Part shown: positions 17,560-26,436 of the stretch, in pieces
Layout: every line of letters begins with the position of its first letter
How positions within the stretch are numbered: the stretch's first letter is position 1
Translations under genes and position numbers: made by a program
Notes under the pieces: model-generated
What the model saw: only the letters and a program-made list of their open reading frames with translations
Databases searched by the model: none
What the model was told of the DNA's origin: nothing
From: Candidatus Celaenobacter antarcticus
Lineage (GTDB): Bacteria > Cloacimonadota > Cloacimonadia > JGIOTU-2
Assembly (NCBI GenBank): GCA_030765865.1
Contig: JAVCDK010000029.1
Coordinates: 1 to 48,794, forward strand
Length of the DNA: 48,794 nucleotides
Direction of reading: 5' to 3'

Positions 17560-19425
17560 ATGTTAAAACAAAGTGGAAATTCTGATTTATTATGTAGAAA
17601 AAACAATTCTACAATTACTATTAAATTACTTTCTGTTGTTTTGTTGCTTTTTTTATCGGTGGAATCTGCATACGCTATCACACTTTATGTCGGTTCAGGG
17701 CAGACTTACTCAACAATTTCCGATGCTGTAACTGCTGCCGCCGCAGGAGATACTATTATCGTTCATGATGGAACGTATGTTGAAAATGTAAATATTGATA
17801 AAAGTTTAACCTTAGAATCTCTAAATGGTTATGAAACAACATTCTTAACTACACCTATTGACTGGGAAGACATAATTGATGTTAATGCTGATAATGTTAC
17901 AATTGATGGCTTTAGTTTGTCCGGAGCAACTTACGGTGTTGGAATTCATTTTGATGATTCCTCAAATGGATTGATCCAAAACTGTCGAAGTGGATGGTCA
18001 AGTACTGAATATAATCAATTTGGCATATATATAACAGCGTCTGATAATATAGTTATTACGAACAATATATGCTCCTACAATAATAATGTTGGAATCTATG
18101 CACATGGTTCTCATTTCATAACAATATCAGACAATACCTGCAATTATTCTCATCATGCTAGTTATACTGGTATTCCTGGAATCATGATGTATGCTTCAAC
18201 CAATTGTCAGATCCATAATAATATCTGTAATTATAACGACATCGGAATTGATTATGAATATAATAGTAACCTTGATACAATTACACAGAACGAATGCCGT
18301 TTTAATGATGAATATGGACTGTATGCCGACGCTCACGAACATTTGTATATATCCGATAATGTTTTTAATGATAATTACGGTTCAGGAGTTAGGTTAGGTG
18401 GCAGCCATAATGTATTAGCCGACAATAAAATTGAATCAAATGCTGATTTTGGAGTTGTTATGTATTACTGCTATGATTTAACATTTTATCTGAATACTTT
18501 CAATAACACCCATAATTTTGATTTTCATTATAGTGCAAGTAATCCTGATCCAATTCTGAAAACTCCTACAAAAATGGCTTATAGAACTTATGCTACTACT
18601 TTCAAAAACTATCTGGGAAACTATTACAGTGATTACACTGGTGAAGATACGGATATGGATGGTATTGGTGATACTCCTTATATCTCCGATCATATAACAG
18701 ATGATTATCCTCTCATGAGTCTTCCTGAAAACTACGGATTATTAACCTGGTTCTTGAATGAAGTAGAAATGCATCGTAATGATAAAGGAACTATTGGAGG
18801 TTTGGTGAACATTCCTGAACTATCAAGCCATGTTTGGATAGCAAATGAACCGGTTATGGACGGACTTACTTTTCCTGCCGGTATTCAAGCAGATTCTACT
18901 TCTTGGACAGGGCAAATGCTCTATCATTACAATTCTCATCCTGATATGTCAGTGGAAATCGGTATTTGGGATGGTTCTTCTTTCACTCCGGGAGGTCCTG
19001 AAATCAACATTAACGGATCAGGCGCATATGTCCCTCAACTTTATGCAACTTCAGAAAGTTCTTTTACTGTTCCATTAGGTCAATTTCTTGCTATGAGAAC
19101 AACTATAAACAATGTGGATAGAGATTTTGATTTCCAAACTGGTGGCACTTGGGCTTATATTTCTGCTCCTATCGGAAGCCCTGATTATCCCGGTTGTCCT
19201 CTTGAAATTCCTGAAGTTTCTATTGAAGTAGTTTCTTCACCAGAATTTACTTATATTCAATTGGAATGGGATGAAGTTGTATGTGCAACTTCTTATAATA
19301 TTTATTCTTGTGATAATCCTTATGGAATATATACATTAGTAGATAACACAACTGAGACAAATTGGTCTGAGTTCATTGACGAAGATGATATGAAAAAATT
19401 TTATTATGTAACTTCTGTGGATTAA
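17560..19425 (+). CDS. Secreted right-handed beta-helix protein (NosD-like)
   Basis: A 621-residue protein with a hydrophobic export segment (about 22-39, ending SAYA). Then comes VGSGQTYSTISDAVTAAAAG, the usual entry to parallel beta-helix proteins, and many short repeats of the type NNICSYNNNVGIYAHGS. Residues ~345-385 contain the NosD hallmark (NYYSDYTGEDTDMDGIGDTP followed by DDYPLM). A sandwich-like region follows, and a final fibronectin III-like segment ends KKFYYVTSVD as in the preceding gene. NosD proteins are periplasmic copper-site factors, but this version lacks any nos context and is more likely an extracellular carbohydrate-binding or cleaving beta-helix. Confidence 0.82.
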   Translation: MLKQSGNSDLLCRKNNSTITIKLLSVVLLLFLSVESAYAITLYVGSGQTYSTISDAVTAAAAGDTIIVHDGTYVENVNIDKSLTLESLNGYETTFLTTPIDWEDIIDVNADNVTIDGFSLSGATYGVGIHFDDSSNGLIQNCRSGWSSTEYNQFGIYITASDNIVITNNICSYNNNVGIYAHGSHFITISDNTCNYSHHASYTGIPGIMMYASTNCQIHNNICNYNDIGIDYEYNSNLDTITQNECRFNDEYGLYADAHEHLYISDNVFNDNYGSGVRLGGSHNVLADNKIESNADFGVVMYYCYDLTFYLNTFNNTHNFDFHYSASNPDPILKTPTKMAYRTYATTFKNYLGNYYSDYTGEDTDMDGIGDTPYISDHITDDYPLMSLPENYGLLTWFLNEVEMHRNDKGTIGGLVNIPELSSHVWIANEPVMDGLTFPAGIQADSTSWTGQMLYHYNSHPDMSVEIGIWDGSSFTPGGPEININGSGAYVPQLYATSESSFTVPLGQFLAMRTTINNVDRDFDFQTGGTWAYISAPIGSPDYPGCPLEIPEVSIEVVSSPEFTYIQLEWDEVVCATSYNIYSCDNPYGIYTLVDNTTETNWSEFIDEDDMKKFYYVTSVD

Positions 19426-20059
19426 AAAGGAAATAGACGGATATTTGTTAGTCACTTAATTTTAATATTCTTATCCCGAATGCTGTTGGGAGCAAAAAAT
19501 TTATCATCCATTTCTGTGAAGCGATTATTGATAAGTGTTTATACCATTTAAATTTTTGCTCAACTTTTTCTATATAATAATTTTTGATCTTTCTATCTGC
19601 TCTCTGCCTATCAAGGCGGAGCGTAGCATAGACTGGTCGAAGGGTCTATAAATTGATTACTAACCTTCATTTTCTCCGTGATGAGAAAACGAAGCAAAAG
19701 AATCACCCGCTGCTCAAGAAAATACTAAAATTTTGCACATTCAGCTAAAAGAATAACAATTCGTCCTGATAAGTCCCGTACTTTAATAGCCATTTTTTTT
19801 AAACGCGTCACTTACAAAATTTATAAAGCATTTTTTAAATTGTGTGGAAAATTCTCCTTTCACATGCTGTGCCGTATCACTATATATGCGATAGTGGAAG
19901 AAGGATGATTCCGACAGAATGAGTAACCAATTTGGACAAATTCTTGACAATGTCCATGGTGTGTGTCGAAACCATAATCAAATTATGAAGTTATAAACAA
20001 TAATTAAGTTTAAAAATATTGATGAAAAATAGAATTTAATAAGTTAACAGGAGAACAAC
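19426..20059. repeat. 634-bp gap: second copy of the post-gene repeat, then promoter region
   Basis: Bases 19499-19642 are a diverged copy of 14976-15147; both copies lie downstream of a secreted-protein gene. A TTTTCTC/GAGAAAA hairpin lies near 19672-19690. Near the 3' end TTGACA (19944-19949) sits between the arms of an inverted repeat TGGACA (19933-19938)/TGTCCA (19951-19956), which could be an operator. No gene is supported. Confidence 0.55.
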
Positions 20060-21532
20060 ATGAAGAAAACAGTAACCACTATAGGAATCGTTGTATTCAC
20101 TATGCTATTTTTAGGTACAAGTCTAGAAGTCAAACCCTGTTATTCCAATCAAACCGAGTCGGGAAACCTACAGATCATTACAGAGGAATTTGCCCCCTTC
20201 AATTTCAGATCAAAAGAGGGAAAGATCACAGGTCAATCTACAGAAGTCGTGCAGGAAATTCTATCGCGCCTTAATCAGAAAATTGATATTCAACTTATGC
20301 ATTGGAATGATGGATATAATCTTGCGCTTACAGAGCCCGATGTGGCACTCTATTCAACCTTTCGAACTACTGAACGCGAAAAACTATTTCAATGGGTTGG
20401 TCCGATTGCATCAGATGAAATCCTGTTTTATGCGCTTCATGGATCGGATGTTGTCATCCGCAGTCTGGAAGATGCAAAGACAGTTGCTGCGATTGGAGTA
20501 GTAAAAGATGATGCCCGTCATCAAATGCTTGTGCAGAACAATGTAACGAATCTGAAACTCTATCCGACCGATGTGGAATGTTACAAAGCTCTGGCAAGCG
20601 GTGAAGTTGAACTCGTGCCGGGATGCAATGCGACAATGGCTCTGATGGCAGGTAAGGCGGGTGTCGATCCGTCTGAATTGGAGCAAGTCTATTCCGTAAG
20701 AAAAAATCTGATCTATATTGCTTTTAATAAAAATATTTCAACCGATATTGTGGAAGAGTGGCAGAACACACTTAATGAAATGAAACGAGATGGAACATTT
20801 GATGAGATCAATATACGATGGGGTGGATCACCTGCTCAGGGTTATTCCAAATCAAATGCAACTGCCGGCATCTCCACAATTGCTGCTACGAAACTTCTTG
20901 CCGGTTTTATTGATGTCCGTCTTGGCGAGTTTCTTGCTGTGTTGCAAGCACTTTCCTGTACGAGTGAAGCTCGGTCCGGAAAATGGAAAAAAATGAAATC
21001 CCTTCTTGTTGAACGTGAAAACGCAGAACAAGCAGGACGTATTTGGTATCTCTTGCCCGATGGTTCATATTATACGACTGTGGATGATCTCACAAGTAAG
21101 AATCTGAAAAGCCGTTCATATTTTCCCGGTTTGATCGCAGGAGATTCTGTACTTGGTTCCGTGGTTGTGAGTAAATCTACAGGTAAACCAGTGGCGGTTG
21201 TTGCTGCTCCGATCATAAAGAATGATAAGGTAGAAGGTGCACTCGGCACTTCGATCTACATGCAGGGCGTTAATGACGAAGTTCGAAACACATTCCCGTT
21301 ACAGTCGAATCAGGTATTTTTTACAGTAGCAAATGATGGCGTGATTTCTTTACATTCCGATGATGAATGGATAGGGCAGCAGATAGGTAATATCAGCAGT
21401 GATCTTAAAACAAATTTAGACAAAAAATCAGGCGAGTGCAATTTTGAATTTGATGGAAAGAATTGGCATGCAGTATGGACGACATCCCCGAATACAGATT
21501 GGCGAGTTGTCATTGCAAATATAATGGATTAA
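20060..21532 (+). CDS. Periplasmic solute-binding protein (family 3) fused to a Cache-like domain
   Basis: 490 residues with a signal peptide (1-30). Residues ~36-255 are a SBP_bac_3 (amino-acid type) domain: IITEEFAPFNF, GQSTEVVQEIL, and WVGPIASDEILFYAL. Residues ~310-485 resemble a single Cache sensor: GRIWYLLPDGSYYTT, then RSYFPGLIAG, and VVAAPIIKNDKVEGALGTSI. There is no transmembrane helix or signalling output after it, so the protein appears soluble in the periplasm. No ABC permease or ATPase genes are adjacent. It could be a ligand-sensing or buffering protein; that is inference. The 264-residue gene downstream is a shortened paralogue. AGGAG precedes ATG 20060. Confidence 0.82.
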   Translation: MKKTVTTIGIVVFTMLFLGTSLEVKPCYSNQTESGNLQIITEEFAPFNFRSKEGKITGQSTEVVQEILSRLNQKIDIQLMHWNDGYNLALTEPDVALYSTFRTTEREKLFQWVGPIASDEILFYALHGSDVVIRSLEDAKTVAAIGVVKDDARHQMLVQNNVTNLKLYPTDVECYKALASGEVELVPGCNATMALMAGKAGVDPSELEQVYSVRKNLIYIAFNKNISTDIVEEWQNTLNEMKRDGTFDEINIRWGGSPAQGYSKSNATAGISTIAATKLLAGFIDVRLGEFLAVLQALSCTSEARSGKWKKMKSLLVERENAEQAGRIWYLLPDGSYYTTVDDLTSKNLKSRSYFPGLIAGDSVLGSVVVSKSTGKPVAVVAAPIIKNDKVEGALGTSIYMQGVNDEVRNTFPLQSNQVFFTVANDGVISLHSDDEWIGQQIGNISSDLKTNLDKKSGECNFEFDGKNWHAVWTTSPNTDWRVVIANIMD

Positions 21533-21534
21533 TT

Positions 21535-21608
21535 TTGTATAATTACTTGACAGATATTACACTCTAATTTGGAAGGTTAATAATCAAAAAATTTCCATGG
21601 AGAAAAAA
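21535..21608 (+). repeat. Upstream region duplicated with the SBP gene
   Basis: This segment (TTGACA at 21547-21552, TTTGGAAGGTTA, AAAAAATTTCC, GGAG) is closely matched by 22472-22547 before the next gene. It marks the unit of tandem duplication, including the presumed promoter and ribosome-binding site. Confidence 0.8.
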
Positions 21609-22403
21609 ATGAAAAACAGAATGATTGTTTTTGGTATCGTGTTTTTGTTTGTAATACTTACATTTTCGAGTGTGAAACTACCAATTTGTTATGGATCTGA
21701 GAATGAAGAAGTAAGCTTGCAGATCATCACTGAGGAATTTGCTCCTTATAATTTTAGATCTGAAGATGGAGAGATCACAGGTCGATCCACAGAAGTTGTG
21801 AAGGAGATATTATCTCGGCTTAGTTTGGATATCGAAATTCAACTTATGACCTGGAATAAGGCGTATGCAATGGCTCTCTCCAAGCCGGATGTGATTCTTT
21901 ATTCAACCTTTCGAACCGATGAACGTGAAAATCTTTTCCAATGGGTTGGTCCAATTGCATTAGATGAAATGCTGTTCTATGCGCTTCAAGGATCAGATAT
22001 TGTGATCGACAGTCTGGAAGATGTAAAAGCAGTTGCAGCGATCGGAGTAGTAAAGGATGATGCCCGTCATCAACTGCTTGTGCAGAACAATGCAACGAAT
22101 CTGAAACTCTATCCGACCGATGTGGAATGTTACAAAGCTCTTTCAAGCGGTGAAGTTGAACTTGTGATGGGAAGCACTGTGACCATGGCTATGATGGCAG
22201 GGCAGGCGGGTGTCGATCCATCTGAATTGAAACCAGTCTATTCCGTGAAAAAAACTCCACTTTATATTGCTTTTAGTAAAAATATTTCACCAGATATTGT
22301 GGAAGAATGGCAGAGCACACTTAATGAAATGAAACAGGATGGAACATTTGATGCTATTAATCAACGTTGGAGTGGTACAGCCATACAGGATAGCACGAAA
22401 TAA
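21609..22403 (+). CDS. Periplasmic solute-binding protein (family 3), paralogue lacking the Cache-like domain
   Basis: A 264-residue exported binding protein, closely similar to the N-terminal half of the gene before it (shared: IITEEFAP, WVGPIA, GVVKDDARHQ, LKLYPTDVECYKAL, AGVDPSEL). I chose ATG 21609, 6 bp after GGAG; an in-frame ATG at 21597 lies at the ribosome-binding site itself. It stops after RWSGTAIQDSTK, at the point where its sister continues into the Cache-like domain. The missing domain survives only as a short tail in the following gap (22406-22471), so this is a deletion derivative of a tandem duplicate. It is probably still functional as a simple binding protein. Confidence 0.85.
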   Translation: MKNRMIVFGIVFLFVILTFSSVKLPICYGSENEEVSLQIITEEFAPYNFRSEDGEITGRSTEVVKEILSRLSLDIEIQLMTWNKAYAMALSKPDVILYSTFRTDERENLFQWVGPIALDEMLFYALQGSDIVIDSLEDVKAVAAIGVVKDDARHQLLVQNNATNLKLYPTDVECYKALSSGEVELVMGSTVTMAMMAGQAGVDPSELKPVYSVKKTPLYIAFSKNISPDIVEEWQSTLNEMKQDGTFDAINQRWSGTAIQDSTK

Positions 22404-22405
22404 GA

Positions 22406-22471
22406 CACAAAGTCGGAACTACAGCATTCAAAACAGATTGGCACCTAATAATCGCAAATATAATGAATTAA
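22406..22471 (+). pseudogene. Remnant of the Cache-domain C-terminus
   Basis: Read in frame from 22406, the sequence gives HKVGTTAFKTDWHLIIANIM-N and a stop, aligning with the last 21 residues of the upstream paralogue (HAVWTTSPNTDWRVVIANIM-D). The stop codon and following TTGACA region align too. It is the far end of a deletion that removed roughly 205 codons. Confidence 0.85.
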
Positions 22472-22547
22472 TTTTCATAATTTCTTGACAGATATTGTAC
22501 TCTGATTTGGAAGGTTATTACATTAAAAAATTTCGTGGAGGAACAAA

Positions 22548-25500
22548 ATGAAAAAAATAGTATTTATTTGTATTTTTCTTGTATGTGGTTTTTCTTATCT
22601 CAATGCTTTAACAACCACGTGGACAGGTTCTGCCAGTGGTGATTGGCACAATCCAGACAATTGGGACACTGGTGTGATACCCGATGCATCCACCGACGTG
22701 TATGTTCCCAATACGGGGTACTATAGCCCCTCTGTTACATCGGACGCATCCTGTAACAGTCTTATTAATCAAAGTGGATTCACGGTCTCAAATGGTGCCT
22801 CGTTGAACATCCAAAACGACTACGCGTCGAATTCTGATGCAGCTTTAGATGTATATGGTGGATCATTGAATGTGGGGGGGGATATGGGCGTCTATGGTAC
22901 TGTAAATATTGAAGGAGACGGTACGAATGACGCAAGTGTTTCTTGTACAAACTTTAATACTTCATCCGCTTCTTCAACTACCATCGATGATGACAGTGAA
23001 TTATCCTGTACTCATCTTATTGGTAATGGGGCAGTAACTGAAAGCCAAGGTGGAACATTAGAGTGTGATGACTTTGCGATAGCAAATGGAGGAGGATTCA
23101 ATCAAAGTGGTGGTAGTTTTCTCTCAAGAAACGGAGGAACTTTCGATTCCGGCTCGACACTCAACGTTAGCGGTAATGGTAGTTTTCAGTACCAGGGCGA
23201 CTTTAACTGCAATGGAGTTGTTACTGTTGATGGCGGTACCCTTTGGGCAGGCGGCAGCAGCGATCCGAATTTTATCGGAGGAGTGATGAGTCAGGTTACT
23301 GTCAATTCCGGGTATTTCTCTATTGGGGATTTCAGCACAAGTGGTATTGTTAATATTCAAGGCGGCGGCACGTATTGGAGTTCTGCTGTCAATGATGGTA
23401 CCTTAAATCTTACCGGTGGAGAAATCAATTGCAATAATTTCCATGGAAGCGGAACATTTGATCAGGCTGGTGGGTCAGTTTACGTAACTGAGACTTTTAC
23501 AAATGAATCAACCGGTATTTTCCGACAAGGACCAGGTGGACTATGGGCAACAAAGAACGTTACCAATCAAGGTGCTTTTACTCAAACAGGTGGTAATATT
23601 GATGTGTCAGAGAATATAGTAAATACTGGCACTATCGATCAATCTGGCGGAAATTTCACTGCCACTCAAGACTTTACGAATGAACCAGCCGGAATTTTCC
23701 GACCAGCACCGGGTGGAATCTGGGCAGTGAGAGGTTTAACAAACAGAGGTGTTTATCTGCAATCAGGAGGTGATGTTACTGTATCGCAGGATATGCATAA
23801 TTATGGTACAGTTGATCAATCTGGTGGAAGTGTCACAATAACCAATGATTTTACGAATGAACCAGCAGGAATTTTCCGACCAGCAGGTGGGCTCTGGGCA
23901 GTGAGAAATATGTCGAATGATGGATCATTTATTCAGTCAGATGGAACCTTAACAGTTAATGGTGATCTTACGCTTGGTAACTTGGCTTCAACTTCGCAAG
24001 GTGGTGGAACGTTAGATCTGAATGGAGATGTTACGTTTAATAGTTCTTTCATTAACACTGGCTCAACCGGTGAAATGGTTTTCAGTGGTTCCAGATCCCA
24101 GGGCATTACTGGTAATTGGATGTCTTGTGTGGTTCCAAATTTTAGGGTTATAAACAGCGCTACTGTAAATTTTGATGATCAGACATCTTTTATAACTAAA
24201 GATGTAACAGTCCAAGGTGGAACATTGAATTTAGGTGCAGGACATCTTGAAGAATCTCCTGCTGGAACTGGAACACTTCTTCTAGACGGTGGCACTTTAC
24301 GAGTTGGCGGTAATAATACCCTTCCGGGATTCGGAACCTATTCTATGAATGCCACAAGTAAAGTTGAGTACAATAGCACCACAACTCCTCAGGATATCAA
24401 AGCTCTTACATATCCAACTTTGGAACTTTCTGGCACTTCCAAAACCCTTAATGGTAATGCAAGTGTAAGTCAGGAAATAATCTTGAACACTATTTTGGAC
24501 ATCGGAAATTATGATTTTACTCTACTCAGCGGGGCTCTTCTTACTCACAGCTCAAATTGCTTTTTTGCCACAACAGGCTCCGGGTATTTAAAAAGGAACA
24601 ATATTTCCAGTGGTAGTTTTCCTGTAGGAGCCAGTATTTTAGATCCAAACGGTTTAAGTTTTAATAATAATGAAACAGCATTGGCCTCAATAGGCGCTCG
24701 TGTCGAGACAGGGATTACACCAACACACTCTAATGCAGGATACTGCCTGCCGCGCACATGGGATATTATAAAAGAGGGTACATTATATGCTGATTTTTCC
24801 TTTTATTGGCTGCAAACTCAGGAGACACAACCCTTCGAGCAAGCAAGAGTTAATAGCAAGATCGTGGTGCAGTTATGCCATACACCACCAAGCTGGCAGG
24901 TTATCAGTACACCTTCCGGAGCAACTGGAACAGGTATAATAGGTGACCCATACCGGGTAGATATTGGACCCATTGCAATGGTATCCGCCTTTGCACTCGG
25001 AGATGGTGATCATACACTTCCAGTACAACTTTCAGCTTTTAGTGCAGTATATTCAAATGATGGTGGCTTGGAATTCGTTCAGGTTAGTTGGACAACTGCA
25101 ACCGAAACCGATGTGCTCGGGTACAATGTATATCAATCTATAACTGATGAATTTGATGATGCAATGAAAATAAATACTGCTCTTATTCCAGGTCAGGGAA
25201 CTACAACAGTGGGGCATGCCTACTCCTATGATGATCTCGATGCCGATATTGATCTCAGGAATTATTACTGGATCGAGCAGATGGATTACAGCGGACTGAG
25301 CGAACTCTTTGGACCTGCAGTATTTATGCCGGAGGATGGCGGAGAACCGAATAATGATATCTACTCAGAAACTATTATGTTACAACAATATCCTAATCCT
25401 GTTGAGAATAATATGAAGATCGAATACCAGATCAAGGGCAGTGTCGAAGAGCAGGATGCAGTTATTTATATCTACAATATGAAAGGTGAATTTATTGATA

Positions 25501-25622
25501 CGGTTTTCGGGTACAATGGCGCAGCTGATATTGATCTTTCCCGATATGCAACTGGTGTGTATTTCTACAGATTGCAGGACACCTCACTTGGAGAGACCTA
25601 TAAATTTGTGGTAATAAGATAA
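22548..25622 (+). CDS. Large secreted repeat protein with C-terminal sorting domain
   Basis: 1024 residues, signal peptide 1-20 (MKKIVFICIFLVCGFSYLNA). It starts TTTWTGSASGDWHNPDNWDT, a motif common at the head of autotransporter-like beta-helix proteins. Gly/Asn/Ser-rich short repeats follow, including three tandem 59-residue units starting FTNE.. GIFRP (coding period exactly 177 bp at 23496, 23673, 23850). Around 830-930 is the LPVQLSAFSA...VSWTTATETDVLGYNVYQS domain, and the end carries a type IX-like sorting domain (QQYPNPVENN, IYNMKGE, YATGVYFYRL, KFVVIR). An extracellular or surface adhesin-like role is probable. A terminator follows. Confidence 0.85.
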   Translation: MKKIVFICIFLVCGFSYLNALTTTWTGSASGDWHNPDNWDTGVIPDASTDVYVPNTGYYSPSVTSDASCNSLINQSGFTVSNGASLNIQNDYASNSDAALDVYGGSLNVGGDMGVYGTVNIEGDGTNDASVSCTNFNTSSASSTTIDDDSELSCTHLIGNGAVTESQGGTLECDDFAIANGGGFNQSGGSFLSRNGGTFDSGSTLNVSGNGSFQYQGDFNCNGVVTVDGGTLWAGGSSDPNFIGGVMSQVTVNSGYFSIGDFSTSGIVNIQGGGTYWSSAVNDGTLNLTGGEINCNNFHGSGTFDQAGGSVYVTETFTNESTGIFRQGPGGLWATKNVTNQGAFTQTGGNIDVSENIVNTGTIDQSGGNFTATQDFTNEPAGIFRPAPGGIWAVRGLTNRGVYLQSGGDVTVSQDMHNYGTVDQSGGSVTITNDFTNEPAGIFRPAGGLWAVRNMSNDGSFIQSDGTLTVNGDLTLGNLASTSQGGGTLDLNGDVTFNSSFINTGSTGEMVFSGSRSQGITGNWMSCVVPNFRVINSATVNFDDQTSFITKDVTVQGGTLNLGAGHLEESPAGTGTLLLDGGTLRVGGNNTLPGFGTYSMNATSKVEYNSTTTPQDIKALTYPTLELSGTSKTLNGNASVSQEIILNTILDIGNYDFTLLSGALLTHSSNCFFATTGSGYLKRNNISSGSFPVGASILDPNGLSFNNNETALASIGARVETGITPTHSNAGYCLPRTWDIIKEGTLYADFSFYWLQTQETQPFEQARVNSKIVVQLCHTPPSWQVISTPSGATGTGIIGDPYRVDIGPIAMVSAFALGDGDHTLPVQLSAFSAVYSNDGGLEFVQVSWTTATETDVLGYNVYQSITDEFDDAMKINTALIPGQGTTTVGHAYSYDDLDADIDLRNYYWIEQMDYSGLSELFGPAVFMPEDGGEPNNDIYSETIMLQQYPNPVENNMKIEYQIKGSVEEQDAVIYIYNMKGEFIDTVFGYNGAADIDLSRYATGVYFYRLQDTSLGETYKFVVIR

Positions 25623-25646
25623 TAAATCTTACTAAACTATATAATA

Positions 25647-25674
25647 AAAGCCCGGGTTGATCTCGGGCTTTTTT
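25647..25674 (+). terminator. Rho-independent terminator
   Basis: AAAGCCCG (25647-25654)/CGGGCTTT (25664-25671) followed by TTT, 24 bp after the stop codon of the large secreted protein. Confidence 0.85.
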
Positions 25675-25719
25675 GTGAAGGAAAACCTTAAGCTCCTAGG
25701 AGAAAAAATTACTCATTTC

Positions 25720-25746
25720 TCGTTACCAAGCCCCTGCTTGGTGACG
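25720..25746. repeat. CGTTCC/ACCAAG-type palindrome, copy 1
   Basis: ACCAAGC (25725-25731)/GCTTGGT (25736-25742) within CTCGTTACC...GGTGACG. Related to 28277-28301, 28322-28342 and 32064-32089. Confidence 0.7.
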
Positions 25747-25881
25747 CTTCAATGCAAGAGGTTTTTCTCGTAACGTTAATACCTGACAATTTTTTGTTTG
25801 GATGGATAAATTATGTGAGATTAGATTAACTTACTTCACATATTGATAAAAAAAAAGCTTATTTAAAAAAAACATCAAAGA

Positions 25882-26223
25882 TCATGACTCCTTCTCGATC
25901 GCAAGACGGAGGGAGAAGAGCGTCAACAAAATCGTCATCGGCGTGAAAGCCAACTTCTCGAACAGCGTTACTGCAAAGATATTGCCGACTGTGTTAAAGA
26001 GAAAGATGGGAACCAGCAGCCAAATACAGATAGTTGGAATGATCCTGAGTTTGAATGGAAGGTAATTCGCTTTCCATAATGTGATAAGGATGCAGACCGA
26101 CATCACCACGATAGAAAAGATTTCATGTTGAACGAGTTCATCCCTGCTGGTCAGGCGCCCACCCCACACGATATTTTGAGGAGTTGCTCCAAGGATAACG
26201 AGTACATGAAAGATAACAAACAA
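25882..26223 (-). CDS. Small hypothetical membrane protein
   Basis: About 113 residues with three to four hydrophobic helices (FVIFHVLVILG; IFSIVVMSVCILITLW; IIPTICIWLLVPIFLFNTVG; TPMTILLTLFSLRL). The NIVWGGRL motif between helices 1 and 2 recalls a family of small uncharacterised membrane proteins. The called start is TTG 26223. The frame stays open about 66 bp upstream without an ATG, and no clear ribosome-binding site is visible, so the start is uncertain. Function unknown. Confidence 0.5.
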   Translation of the reverse strand: MFVIFHVLVILGATPQNIVWGGRLTSRDELVQHEIFSIVVMSVCILITLWKANYLPFKLRIIPTICIWLLVPIFLFNTVGNIFAVTLFEKLAFTPMTILLTLFSLRLAIEKES

Positions 26224-26324
26224 ACCTAATAGTATAAGATTTGCGTTTGCGGCTGTTTTGAAACTTATGATTTTTTTTATTTTTAACCTATTTTATATAA
26301 TTTAGTATTGAATATAATGTTCGG

Positions 26325-26436
26325 GCTATGCCACGTACCAATGCGGCGATTATTTTTAAGATCCGGCAGTTTACTGAATCGGTACGATTCAGCGGTAAGA
26401 ACGCAAACTAACGGGTAAGTGGATAGCTATGTTAAG
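26325..26436 (-). repeat. attC-like imperfect palindrome at the 3' end of the AlbA_2 gene
   Basis: Arms GCTATGCCACGTACC (26325-26339) and GGTAAGTGGATAGC (26414-26427) pair with one extrahelical base and one mismatch around a 74-nt centre that itself contains a perfect CTGAATCG/CGATTCAG hairpin (26374-26392). On the gene strand it opens with ACTTAAC, overlapping the stop codon, which fits the RYYYAAC core of attC sites. The opposite core (GTT) is not intact, so the site is degenerate or is something else. Confidence 0.5.

Noticed and set aside
17560-19425. Assignment as the nitrous-oxide reductase factor nosD
   Set aside because: The beta-helix signature matches NosD, but there are no other nos genes, and the terminal fibronectin-like domain fits a general secreted protein better.
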